A DNA stretch of 64,000 nt from NCBI RefSeq assembly GCF_003443895.1, contig NZ_QQOA01000004.1, positions 124,001 through 188,000 of the forward strand. Direction: 5' to 3'. The number at the start of each line of letters is the position of its first letter. The first letter of the stretch is position 1. This DNA is from Paraburkholderia phosphatilytica (lineage in GTDB: Bacteria; Pseudomonadota; Gammaproteobacteria; Burkholderiales; Burkholderiaceae). The notes below the pieces were generated by a model that did no database searches, was not told the DNA's origin, and saw nothing but the letters and a program-made list of their open reading frames with translations. Positions 8,165 through 20,418 of this stretch are shown in pieces. Made by a program: the position numbers and the translations under genes.

Positions 8165-9367
8165 GTGAGCGAATACCAATACTACGAATTTGCCGCAATC
8201 GACCGACCGCTTACCGGGCAGCAGCAGGCCGAGTTGCGAAGCCGCTCTACGCGAGCGACGATCACGGCCACGAGCTTCATCAATGAATATCACTGGGGCA
8301 ATCTGAAAGGCGAACCGCTCGACTGGGTAGAGCGCTACTTCGACGCCCATGTCTACTCCGCCAACTGGGGAAGCTGCCGCCTTCTGTTGCGACTGCCGCG
8401 GACAATATTCGATGCTCGGTCGCTGCTCGATTACACAGGTCGCGAGAGGCGCGCGGCACGGTCGCAGTTTGCGAAAGCGTTCGATGCCATCGACACTGGC
8501 GAACATTGCCTCCTCGACTGGTGGTTCAACGACGACGCTGGAGAACACGTTCGCTTCTCCGAAGAAGCTGACGGCGCAGGGTGGATGGCACGACTGCTGC
8601 CCATCCGCGATGAACTGCTCAGAGGCGACACACGTCCGCTTTATCTCGGCTGGCTAGCCCGACTAGGTAACGGCGAGTTAAGCGCCGATGACCGTGAACC
8701 ACCATTGCCGGACGGACTCAAGACACTGACGTCCGCGCAGAATGCCCTCGCTGAATTCCTGATGCTCGATCCGGACTGGCTCGCCGCCGCGGCAGAAAAG
8801 AGCCCCCCATTCTCTGCCGGCTCTGACGATAATGACCGATTCGATCCGTGGCTGTCCGAATTGACGGAAGATGAAATGCGTACTGCGCTGCGCATGCTGC
8901 TCGAAGGACGACACCAGGAGACCGAGCGAACCCTTCGGCGCAGGTTCCGCACCTGGGAACAGGAGCGGCTTCCCAAGCGCGTTGCGAGCCTAGTAGTGCC
9001 CCGATGTGTAAGCGAAATTGAGGCACGAGTCAGTCTTCATCGTCTCGCTCGCGAACAGCAGGAACGCGAAGCACACGAGACGGCAGAAGCGCGACGCAAG
9101 GCAGAGCGCTCAGGCTACCTTACCTCGCTCCTTGAAGACGAAGACAGTGCGTGGTCCGCCATCGACTCAAAGCTCCAGCGAGGATCCGGATCGTCCTACG
9201 ACCAGGCTTTCAGGGCGCTGCAGGATCTTGCCGAAGCGTATGCAGGTGCCAAACGCGATGCGACATTTCGACGTCGGCTCGCACGACTGATGACGCAGCA
9301 TGGAAAACGCGGTGCCTGGGTTGCCCGGTTGACGAAGGCTGGATATATGTGGGAGGCAAAGCGATGA
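8165..9367 (+). CDS. Conserved protein of unknown function (MSEYQYYEF type)
   Basis: A 400-residue soluble protein with no signal peptide. I recognise the N-terminus (YQYYEFAAIDRPLT, then STRATITATSFINEYHWG) as a conserved hypothetical type, but know no function for it. Residues about 285-325 are rich in charged residues and likely helical (EQQEREAHETAEARRKAERS); the C-terminal 60 residues are basic. The reading frame is undamaged although the gene just upstream is broken. It could be a partner of the primase-helicase or a separate defence gene; that is inference. Confidence 0.75.
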   Translation: MSEYQYYEFAAIDRPLTGQQQAELRSRSTRATITATSFINEYHWGNLKGEPLDWVERYFDAHVYSANWGSCRLLLRLPRTIFDARSLLDYTGRERRAARSQFAKAFDAIDTGEHCLLDWWFNDDAGEHVRFSEEADGAGWMARLLPIRDELLRGDTRPLYLGWLARLGNGELSADDREPPLPDGLKTLTSAQNALAEFLMLDPDWLAAAAEKSPPFSAGSDDNDRFDPWLSELTEDEMRTALRMLLEGRHQETERTLRRRFRTWEQERLPKRVASLVVPRCVSEIEARVSLHRLAREQQEREAHETAEARRKAERSGYLTSLLEDEDSAWSAIDSKLQRGSGSSYDQAFRALQDLAEAYAGAKRDATFRRRLARLMTQHGKRGAWVARLTKAGYMWEAKR

Positions 9368-9478
9368 GCGAACGGAATAGTCATCGCCCTCGGTGCAGGC
9401 GAAGTGAAGCGAGACCCATTGCATCTTGTGAAGCGTCTCGTGGCGTCCATCGCAGTCTCGATACAATCACGATCAGCC

Positions 9479-9619
9479 GACGGTATTTCTGCCGGTATAC
9501 ACACGCACCGGCAACACCCTCGCCTTGTGGGGCAAGCGTTTGTGACCAGGCTCAACATAATTGCGCGGTACGTGGAGCGGATGCTGTCCGCTGCGTCCCC
9601 CGCGCAGCGCGCGTCGTAG
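9479..9619 (+). repeat. ribE 3'-end repeat, copy C (distal boundary)
   Basis: The core ATTGCGCGGTA (9560-9570) matches ribE exactly. It continues as IARYVERMLSAASPAQRAS and a TAG at 9617-9619, probably the original chromosomal end of ribE. The 80 bases upstream match the flank of copy B. Sequence after 9619 has ordinary chromosomal character. Confidence 0.7.
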
Positions 9620-9666
9620 TCGAAGAGACAGCCAAAGATACGCATCGACGCCCTCACCCTGTCCGA

Positions 9667-9672
9667 TATAAT
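9667..9672 (+). promoter_or_regulatory. Candidate -10 box for the ParA-like gene
   Basis: A consensus TATAAT within CGATATAATTT, 90 bases before the gene. The same CGATATAATTT block is found before ppnP. The -35 region is weak. Confidence 0.4.
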
Positions 9673-9761
9673 TTGGTGTGCCCCGCGACAAATGCGTGCA
9701 GTGGCAACGTCGCGCGCCGGCCATGGTTAGCCGATCAACCCGGACATCAAGGAAAGAACTC

Positions 9762-10457
9762 GTGAGCTTGGTTCATTTCATCGGTGGTGAGAAAGGCGGC
9801 GTGGGTAAATCGCTGGTGGCCCGCCTGCTCGCGCAATACTTCATCGACCGTGGCAGGCCGTTGCTCTGTCTCGACACGGATCGCTCGCATGGCGCGCTGC
9901 TGCGCTACTACCCGGAATACACCGAGCCGGCGGTGCTCGACGGTCACGACAGTCTGGACCCCGTGATCGAGCGCGCGCTCGCCGACCCCGGGCACCGCAT
10001 CCTCGTCGATCTGGCGGCACAGACGCAGCAGTCGGTGTCGAACTGGTTCGACGATTCGAACGTGCTCGGCGTCGCGCACGAAAACGGCATTGCGCTGACG
10101 TGGTGGCACGTGATGGACGCCGGCCGCGACTCGGTGGATCTGCTGAACGGGTGGCTCGACCAGTTTGGCGAGCGACTGCGCCTCGTCGTCGTACTCAACG
10201 AGCTTCGCGGCGATCAGTTCGCATTGCTCGAATCGTCGGGCACGCGCCAGCGTGCAGAAGCCCTCGGCGCGCGCTTTGTGCGGTTGCGCCATCTTCCCGA
10301 CGCGACCATGCAGAAGATCGACCAGAACAGCCTGAGCTTCTGGGCCGCGTTGAATCATCCGGACCGTGCGTCGACGGGGTTCTCGATCCTCGAACGTCAG
10401 CGCGTGAAGGTGTGGCTCGATCGCTTCTACGAAGGGTTGGACCGGATCGCGCCGTGA
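9762..10457 (+). CDS. ParA/MinD-like P-loop ATPase
   Basis: A 231-residue ATPase with a deviant Walker A motif, KGGVGKS (Lys11, Lys16), typical of ParA/MinD/CobQ-like proteins. LCLDTDRSHGALL and ILVDLAAQTQQS follow the family pattern. GTG at 9762 is preferred, with AAGGAAAG just before it, because the conserved strand starts at once; the frame is open further upstream to an ATG at 9678 with no homology. No ParB partner or plasmid gene is adjacent. It is convergent with the acyltransferase and lies just outside the island. Its cargo is unknown. Confidence 0.82.
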   Translation: MSLVHFIGGEKGGVGKSLVARLLAQYFIDRGRPLLCLDTDRSHGALLRYYPEYTEPAVLDGHDSLDPVIERALADPGHRILVDLAAQTQQSVSNWFDDSNVLGVAHENGIALTWWHVMDAGRDSVDLLNGWLDQFGERLRLVVVLNELRGDQFALLESSGTRQRAEALGARFVRLRHLPDATMQKIDQNSLSFWAALNHPDRASTGFSILERQRVKVWLDRFYEGLDRIAP

Positions 10458-10473
10458 CCCGACAGCGCTGCTG

Positions 10474-11607
10474 CTACGACGACCGCTCGGACATCGCCTG
10501 AACGGCAGGCACGGGCGGTCGCGCAGAGCGAACGCTTTCCTTGAACAGCAGTCGCAGCACACGCCGATATCCCGCAGCGACAACCGGCTCCAGCCACGCC
10601 GCGATCACAATGGCCAGCGTCGCGATTCCTGCCATCACGAACGGCCTGATGTCCCAAGCGGTGAGATGCCGCTCGGCGACCCAATCGATGACCCGATAGC
10701 CCAGGTTCTGGTGCACGAGATATAGCGGGTAACTCGCCTTTCCCAGCAACGCTGAGACACGCGGTACACCCGTGCCGCGCCGGTTCGCCGCGAAGATCAG
10801 GAAGATGCCTAGCACGACGGCGAGAATCGCGACGGCCTGTAGCGCGCTGACCGGTCCGTCGGAGATGGATTGAGAGATCCGGTCGGCTTCGGTGTAACAC
10901 CGGAACGCGGCGCAAAGCACCGCCATAGCGAGCGCGGCCGCGATCTTCAGGTTGACTTCCTTCCTCAAGAGCACGAGATACAGCAGGATGCCGATCGCAA
11001 AGAACGGCGCGTACTGTTCGACCGGATACGACAGCGCATGGCGGATGTCGGAACTGACCGGCAGCCAGGACAGCGCGATCATGATCGCGTCATACGCGAT
11101 GATCGCGAGCGCCAGACGAAAGATGTGCCGCTCGAACCTGCACACGCACAGCATTCCGAACACGAGCGCGTAGAAAAAGATTTCGTACCGAAGCGACCAG
11201 TACGACGCGTCCGCCCCATACATCCACGTCAAAGGCACGATCAGCACCGACGCGGCGACGCTGGACAGTTGCGCGCCAAAGCGCGTGCCCATGCCCAGAA
11301 CAAGCGTGATGGTCGCGCAGATCAGCAGACACGGTCCGAGTCGGATCGCTCGCCCGACGAGGAATTCCAGCGGCTTCCGGTTCACGGCCGACGCCACGAT
11401 CACGAAGCCGCTGATGATGAAAAATATCTCGACGGAAAACGAGAAGTAACGAATGCCTGGAACATTCAGCGCGGCGCTCGCTATCACACCCGAGCGCGGT
11501 CCGAAGTAGTAGTAGTGCCACGTCATCGTCGCGAGGGCGAGCAGAAAACGCAGGACGTCGAGGTACTCCATCCGTCCACCACGGATGGCGCGATTCTCGT
11601 TGCTCAT
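10474..11607 (-). CDS. Acyltransferase family 3 membrane protein (OafA-like)
   Basis: A 377-residue polytopic membrane protein with about ten hydrophobic segments. It has the family signature of an early R-F...H arrangement (YLDVLRFLLALATMTWH), the conserved FFIISGFVI segment and a late YPLYLVHQ. Members move acyl groups such as acetyl or succinyl onto surface or secreted glycans. No polysaccharide cluster is nearby, so the acceptor cannot be named. It ends 17 bases from the convergent ParA-like gene. Confidence 0.85.
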   Translation of the reverse strand: MSNENRAIRGGRMEYLDVLRFLLALATMTWHYYYFGPRSGVIASAALNVPGIRYFSFSVEIFFIISGFVIVASAVNRKPLEFLVGRAIRLGPCLLICATITLVLGMGTRFGAQLSSVAASVLIVPLTWMYGADASYWSLRYEIFFYALVFGMLCVCRFERHIFRLALAIIAYDAIMIALSWLPVSSDIRHALSYPVEQYAPFFAIGILLYLVLLRKEVNLKIAAALAMAVLCAAFRCYTEADRISQSISDGPVSALQAVAILAVVLGIFLIFAANRRGTGVPRVSALLGKASYPLYLVHQNLGYRVIDWVAERHLTAWDIRPFVMAGIATLAIVIAAWLEPVVAAGYRRVLRLLFKESVRSARPPVPAVQAMSERSS

Positions 11608-11802
11608 GGTCGAAGCGCAGATTGTTGAACTGAATGTGTGCCGCCAGCAGACCCCGGCGCCGGTCAGGACGTGAAAGATTAGGGTGGAACGATATTTTGA
11701 ATCTGCGGGCTAGCGCACGGAAGCGCTCAGGCGGTGGTTGTGCGAGCTACGACCGGCTGGATCGCAATATGCGGCCCAAACACGTGAAACGACCGGACTC
11801 GA

Positions 11803-11808
11803 TATAAT
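11803..11808 (+). promoter_or_regulatory. Candidate ppnP -10 box
   Basis: TATAAT in CGATATAATTT, 26 bases before the ppnP ATG, implying a short leader. Confidence 0.45.
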
Positions 11809-11834
11809 TTCCGTTCAACCCTGTGAAGACCCTC

Positions 11835-12155
11835 ATGACCACCACCACCCAATTCGATCAAGTCTCCGTCGTCAAGCGCGCCAACGTGTACTTCGACGGC
11901 AAGTGCGTGTCGCACACGGTTCTGTTCGCGGACGGCTCGCGCAAGACGCTCGGCGTGATCCTGCCCGGCACGCTGAACTTCGGCACCGATGCTCCGGAAC
12001 TGATGGAAGTGCAGGCTGGCCGCTGCCGCATCCGCCTCGAAGACAGCGACGAATGGACCACGTATGCCGCCGGCGAAACCTTCTCGGTGCCCGGCAAGAG
12101 CCGCTTCGACATCGACGTGATCGAAACGCTCGATTACGTGTGCAGCTATCTGTAG
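11835..12155 (+). CDS. ppnP: Pyrimidine/purine nucleoside phosphorylase
   Basis: A 106-residue single-domain cupin of the former DUF1255 family, which phosphorolyses several purine and pyrimidine nucleosides to free base and ribose 1-phosphate. The core matches the family well: [16 protein letters not shown] start, [10 protein letters not shown] and the late [18 protein letters not shown]. The ATG at 11835 is used; a GTG 12 bases earlier is possible. The DsbA-like gene follows on the same strand after 26 bases. Confidence 0.92.
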   Translation: MTTTTQFDQVSVVKRANVYFDGKCVSHTVLFADGSRKTLGVILPGTLNFGTDAPELMEVQAGRCRIRLEDSDEWTTYAAGETFSVPGKSRFDIDVIETLDYVCSYL

Positions 12156-12181
12156 TTTGAAAGCACGGTAGAGAGAACATC

Positions 12182-12844
12182 ATGACGCAACCGCTTCGCA
12201 TCGATTTCATCTCCGACATCGCCTGCCCATGGTGCGCGATCGGTTTGTCTTCGTTACAGCTTGCGCTGTCGCATCTCGGCGACAAGGTCGATGCGCAGAT
12301 CGCGGTGCATCCGTTCGAACTGAATCCCGACATGGCGCCCGAAGGCAAGCCGATCATCGAATACCTGAGCGAAAAGTACGGCCGCACGCCGGAGCAGATC
12401 GCGCAGACGCACGCGATGATCCGCGAACGCGGCGCCGAAGTCGGCTTCATCTTCGGGCCGCGCACGCATGCGTACAACACGTTCGACGCGCATCGGCTGC
12501 TGCATTGGGCGGGACTCAAAGGCAAGCAGTTGCCGCTCAAGGTGGCGTTGCTGGAGGCCTATCACGGTGAGGCCAAAGACCCGAGCAGGCACGACGTGCT
12601 GCTCGACGCCGCGCGCTCGGTCGGACTCGATGCCGACGAAGCCCGTGCGGTGCTCGAAAGCCAGGACTACGCGGCGGAAATTCGCGCGGCGGAGCGCAAC
12701 AACGCCGCGATGGGCATTCAATCGGTACCGTCGATCATCTTCAACGGCCGTTATCTGGTGACGGGCGGACAACCGGTCGAAGCGTTCGAGCAGATCATCG
12801 AGCAGGTGCTGGCGAAGGACGAGAACGACGAAAAGGAAGCGTAA
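12182..12844 (+). CDS. DsbA/FrnE-family oxidoreductase
   Basis: A 220-residue cytoplasmic thioredoxin-fold protein with an early CPWC motif (Cys15, Cys18) and a long helical insertion, as in the FrnE branch of the DsbA family. The cis-proline region is seen as QSVPSIIFNGRYLVTGGQP. No signal peptide is present, so it acts in the cytoplasm. The family acts in disulfide exchange and oxidative stress; the neighbouring katG on the opposite strand fits that theme but shares only a terminator. Confidence 0.88.
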   Translation: MTQPLRIDFISDIACPWCAIGLSSLQLALSHLGDKVDAQIAVHPFELNPDMAPEGKPIIEYLSEKYGRTPEQIAQTHAMIRERGAEVGFIFGPRTHAYNTFDAHRLLHWAGLKGKQLPLKVALLEAYHGEAKDPSRHDVLLDAARSVGLDADEARAVLESQDYAAEIRAAERNNAAMGIQSVPSIIFNGRYLVTGGQPVEAFEQIIEQVLAKDENDEKEA

Positions 12845-12881
12845 CGAACGTCCGCATCGCGTGTGATGCAGACACCAACAA

Positions 12882-12913
12882 AAACGGCCCGATCGAAAAC
12901 GATCGGGCCGTTT
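12882..12913. terminator. Bidirectional terminator between the DsbA-like gene and katG
   Basis: AAACGGCCCGATCG and CGATCGGGCCGTTT form a perfect 14-base stem with an AAAA loop. T-rich tails on both strands make it suitable for both convergent genes. Confidence 0.9.
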
Positions 12914-12934
12914 CTGCTTTAGCGTCTTGCTACA

Positions 12935-15124
<2,190 letters not shown>

Positions 15125-15274
15125 TCATGATGTTTGCAGCCAGGGCGCTCACGGTGAAGCCTGAGCAAAGGGTGAGGAGCATGGTATCGATCAACCGGCG
15201 GCGGCGGAAATTGGCTTATTTGATGGACGCATTAGGCTGCGCCCATCAATCGACGCGATAGCGGCCTGCTTGCG

Positions 15275-15931
15275 TCAGTTCTGCGGCATGCCGTTGTCGT
15301 CGGTGTTCAGCGACTGCGACGCGAAGCGCACGAACAGCGCCACCGTCTCGCTCGCAAAGCGGATGAACAGCGCGCCGTCGCCATAGATGCGGTTGTCGGC
15401 GTCGTGGCCGCCGCCGCGCGGGTTGCCCTGCATCATGTGGATGTCGTGCACGCCGCGCTCCGGCGAGAAGCCGAAGGTTTTGTCGCTGCCCTGGTCCTGA
15501 AAGTACTCGCCAAATACGAACACGCTCGACGACGCATCGGCCTTCGCGCGTTCGATCTGCGCATCGAGCAGGTTCTGCAGCGTCACGCCGCTGCCTTCCG
15601 GCGGAATCTGCGTCATCTGGTCGAGCGGAAAGAGGCCCTTCATGCGCAGGTAGTCGAGCCCCTGCCCGTTCGGTCCGGTCTGCAGCGCCGTGAAGCCGGG
15701 CGTCCGGTTGGCGAGCGGATCGGCGAGCCCGGCCGCCAGTTGCCAGTTCGCGTCGAAGTATGCATAGACCTCGCTGCCTTCGTCGGACTTCACGTTGACC
15801 GCCGCGCGGTAGTCGACGCCCGCGCCCTTGATCCAGATTTCGTAGTGCGGCGATGCGCCGCTCGGATCGAGCTGACCATCCTGAATCGTGCCGGTCAGCA
15901 CGCCGTATTGCCGTTGGGGGAAGCGCTTCAT
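15275..15931 (-). CDS. DUF2278 family protein
   Basis: A 218-residue protein of the DUF2278 type: it opens MKRFPQRQYGVLTGTIQDG, has HYEIWIKGAGVDYRAAVNVKS, and the conserved GVHDIHMMQGN segment with later DGALFIRF. The ATG at 15931 is chosen because the family starts with this YGVL strand; the open frame extends 69 codons upstream without homology. Function is unknown; members are often thought of as stress or phage-related proteins. It lies upstream of katG on the same strand, 160 bases away. Confidence 0.82.
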   Translation of the reverse strand: MKRFPQRQYGVLTGTIQDGQLDPSGASPHYEIWIKGAGVDYRAAVNVKSDEGSEVYAYFDANWQLAAGLADPLANRTPGFTALQTGPNGQGLDYLRMKGLFPLDQMTQIPPEGSGVTLQNLLDAQIERAKADASSSVFVFGEYFQDQGSDKTFGFSPERGVHDIHMMQGNPRGGGHDADNRIYGDGALFIRFASETVALFVRFASQSLNTDDNGMPQN

Positions 15932-17664
<1,733 letters not shown>

Positions 17665-17687
17665 GCGGCTCGGCAACTGCAGCAACG

Positions 17688-17716
17688 ACAAAGGCGCCTC
17701 ACGAAGGCGCCTTTGT
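17688..17716. terminator. Bidirectional terminator after argG
   Basis: ACAAAGGCGCCT (17688-17699) pairs with AGGCGCCTTTGT (17705-17716) across a five-base loop, followed by a T-rich stretch. It would serve argG and the end of the PTS operon. Confidence 0.85.
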
Positions 17717-17743
17717 CATTTTCCGGCCAGCAAAAACCGCCCC

Positions 17744-19912
17744 TCACAACTCGCTGACGATCTTCTTCGCCCGCAGCACCGACGACGGGCTCATGCTCAG
17801 CTCGTTTACACCCAGGTTGACCAGCAGCGGAATCATCTCCGGCCGCGCGGCGGCCTCCCCGCATACCGCCACGCTGATGGCCGCCTTTTTCGCCGCCTCG
17901 CACACCATGCCGATCGCGCGCAGCACGGCTGGATGATCGGCGCGGTACAGCGACGCGAGGTTCGGATTGACGCGGTCCACCGCCATCACGTATTGCGTCA
18001 GATCGTTGGTGCCGATCGAGAAGAAATCGACCTCCGGCGCAAGCAGGTCCGCAGTCAGCGCCGCGGCCGGCGTCTCCACCATGATGCCGAGCTTCGGCAT
18101 CGCATACCGCACGCCTTCGCGCGCGAGTTCCGCGGCGCAGCTCGCAATCAGCGCCTTCACGCGATGGATCTCGTCGAGGTCGTCGATCATCGGCAGCATC
18201 ACGTGCACGTTGCCGTCGGCGGCGGCACGCAGCAGCGCGCGCAGTTGCGGCTCGAACACGTCGAGGCGATCGAGACACATCCGCACGCCGCGCCAGCCGA
18301 GGAACGGGTTGTCCTCCTGCGGAAACGCGATGCCCGGCACCGGCTTGTCGCCGCCGACGTCGAGCGTGCGGATCACCACCGCGCGCGGCGCGAAGGCCTT
18401 CGCGAGCTGGCTGTACACGTGATACTGCTCGTCCTCGTCGGGCAGCGTGCGGCGATCCATGAACAGCAGCTCGGTGCGGAACAGGCCAACGCCCATCGCG
18501 CCGGCCGCCTGCGCCGCATCGATCTCCGCGAGCGCACCCAGGTTCGCGGCAATGTCGACGTGCCGGCCGTCTCGCGTAACCGGTTCGATGTCGCGATACT
18601 TGCCGAGCTCCGCGCGCTTCTCGCGCTCCGCTTCGATGCGCGCGGCGAATTCCTGTTCCAGCTGCGGCGGCGGATCGAACCACACCTGACCGCGTCCGCC
18701 GTCGAGCGCGACGTGCGCCACATCGCGCATGCGCGCTTCCGTGACGGGCAGGCCGAGCACGGTCGGAATGCCGTGCGCGCGCGCCATGATCGCGAGATGC
18801 GACGTCGCACTGCCCTTCGTGCAGACGAGCCCCGCAATGTTCGCGACGTTGGCCCGCGCGAAGTCGAGCGCGGTGAGGTCCGTCGCGAGCACGATACACG
18901 GCCGCGCCAGATTCGCGAGGCTCACATCTTCCTTGCCGAGCAGACGCAGCGCCACCTGGCGCGTGATGCCGCGCACGTCGTCGGCGCGGCTGCGCAGGTA
19001 TTCGTCGTCCAGCGCGGCGAACGATGCCGCGAGGTCCTCGCCCACCTGTAACGTGGCCGCCGCGGCATCCCAGCCGGACGCGATGCGCTGCTTCACCGCG
19101 CCGGAAAACTCCTCGCTCTGCGCGACGTCCGACAGCGCTTCGACGATGTCGTCGTGCTGTCCCATCGCGGCGCCCGATGCGTCGAGCGCCGCGATCGCCT
19201 CGCGAAACGCGGTGGCGAAGCGGACGAGTTCGCCATCCACTTCGTCCGGCGAAATGAACTGCCGCGTGGCACGCAGTTCTTCCGGCAGATAGATGAACGC
19301 GTCCCCGCATGCGAGGCCTTCGCTCGCGGCCACGCCTTTGCTCGACACGAGGTCATCGGTGCCTGCGGTGTCGGTCGCATCGCTCGCCGAAGCCGCTTTG
19401 GTCACGACGGCTGCGCCCGGCTGCGCAGTAGCGGTAGCAGTAAGCGCCGCCGCGCGCGTCACGTCGCCATCGGCATCCACCGCCACCGCCGCGACAGTCA
19501 CGTCACTCTGCGCTACGCGCGCCGCCGCGATCGATGCTTCCTCCAGCGCCGCCTTCGCCGCAACGCCCGAATTTGCGCTCGAAGGCAGGTTCGTCACGAT
19601 CGCCAAACCTGTGGCGACGCCCGCAGCGCCCTTCTCACCCGCAGCGGCCACGCCCGACGATGGCTCCGACAGGAACGCGAACAGCCGTTGCATCGCATCG
19701 CTCTCGTCCGAGCCGTCCGCGCGCAGCAGGATCTGGTCGTCCTGCCGCACCCCGAGCAGCATCAGCTTGACCGCGCTCTTCGCATCCGCGCTGTTCGCGC
19801 CGCGGACCACCTGCAACGAGCACGAGAACTCCTTCGCGAGCTTCGCGAACTGGGTCGCGGGACGCGCGTGCAGCCCCTCGTTTACTTTGACGACAACAGC
19901 GGTTTCCAGCAT
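17744..19912 (-). CDS. HPr-Enzyme I fusion of the PTS
   Basis: A 722-residue fusion that passes phosphate from phosphoenolpyruvate to a sugar-specific IIA. The HPr domain (about 1-88) has the phosphorylated His15 in GLHARPAT and a Ser46 equivalent. An Ala-rich linker (about 88-190) leads to Enzyme I, with active His372 in GSATSHLAIMARAHGIP and PEP-binding motifs VGLFRTELLFMDR and FFSIGTNDLTQY. The ATG at 19912 is used; one 39 bases upstream has no homology. No IIA is fused; the partner IIA is the next gene upstream. This makes the cluster independent of any general PTS proteins. Confidence 0.92.
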   Translation of the reverse strand: MLETAVVVKVNEGLHARPATQFAKLAKEFSCSLQVVRGANSADAKSAVKLMLLGVRQDDQILLRADGSDESDAMQRLFAFLSEPSSGVAAAGEKGAAGVATGLAIVTNLPSSANSGVAAKAALEEASIAAARVAQSDVTVAAVAVDADGDVTRAAALTATATAQPGAAVVTKAASASDATDTAGTDDLVSSKGVAASEGLACGDAFIYLPEELRATRQFISPDEVDGELVRFATAFREAIAALDASGAAMGQHDDIVEALSDVAQSEEFSGAVKQRIASGWDAAAATLQVGEDLAASFAALDDEYLRSRADDVRGITRQVALRLLGKEDVSLANLARPCIVLATDLTALDFARANVANIAGLVCTKGSATSHLAIMARAHGIPTVLGLPVTEARMRDVAHVALDGGRGQVWFDPPPQLEQEFAARIEAEREKRAELGKYRDIEPVTRDGRHVDIAANLGALAEIDAAQAAGAMGVGLFRTELLFMDRRTLPDEDEQYHVYSQLAKAFAPRAVVIRTLDVGGDKPVPGIAFPQEDNPFLGWRGVRMCLDRLDVFEPQLRALLRAAADGNVHVMLPMIDDLDEIHRVKALIASCAAELAREGVRYAMPKLGIMVETPAAALTADLLAPEVDFFSIGTNDLTQYVMAVDRVNPNLASLYRADHPAVLRAIGMVCEAAKKAAISVAVCGEAAARPEMIPLLVNLGVNELSMSPSSVLRAKKIVSEL

Positions 19913-19979
19913 GTCAGGTCCTTCCTCAAAACGCGGGGTCGCAACGCGCAACGCAAAACACCAGCAATGCCCTCACCCT

Positions 19980-20357
19980 CTACTGATCGACGATCTCGAT
20001 CACCGCGCCGCTGCGGATGCACGCGAGCAGCGCGGCCGGATCGACTGGCTGCGTGCAGATTTCACCGGGCCGTTCCGCGGCGGGCGAGCCGTTGAAATTG
20101 ATCACGACGTGACCGAGTTCGCTCACCTTGTTCCAGGCGGTCGGCCCGACCGCCGTCACGAACGAGCTGACCTCGCCGATGCGCAACTGCGCGCCGACCC
20201 GCGGCGCCCGCTGCTCTGCCGCTTCGACCCGATGCAACACTGACACCTCGGCGAGCTCCGGCGGCGCGCCGTCCGCGTAGAGAATCAGCACGCCACCTTC
20301 GAGCAGGTCCTGCACCTCGGGTCCCACTTCGGAAATCACTGTCCTGTAGTAATGCAT
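19980..20357 (-). CDS. srlB: Glucitol-type PTS IIA component
   Basis: A 125-residue IIA of the glucitol/sorbitol (GutB/SrlB) family, recognised from AVGPTAWNKVSELGHVVINFNG and the early region ending ELAEVSVLHRVE, where His42 fits the phosphorylated histidine. It receives phosphate from the HPr-EI fusion and passes it to the IIB domain of SrlE. It lies between srlE and the fusion gene, about 60 bases from each. The substrate may not be sorbitol, since no sorbitol-6-phosphate dehydrogenase gene is nearby. Confidence 0.88.
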   Translation of the reverse strand: MHYYRTVISEVGPEVQDLLEGGVLILYADGAPPELAEVSVLHRVEAAEQRAPRVGAQLRIGEVSSFVTAVGPTAWNKVSELGHVVINFNGSPAAERPGEICTQPVDPAALLACIRSGAVIEIVDQ

Positions 20358-20418
20358 GAGAAAGTCCGATGTTGAAGCGGTTATCTAACTATCGAGTCGA
20401 AGCGGAACCGAAGCGGAA

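Larger units (their letters stand above)
4026..9619. mobile_element. Composite genomic island remnant at the ribE 3' end
   Basis: About 5.6 kb of less GC-rich DNA bounded by ribE 3'-end repeats, with a third copy inside at 5594-5731, so it looks like two adjacent units. The cargo is defence-like: a TacAT-like pair, an AbrB-Doc pair, a decayed TOTE primase-helicase, a DUF6933-like gene and an unknown protein. No integrase or transposase remains. The repeats are seen in the sequence; the integration history is inferred. Confidence 0.65.
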
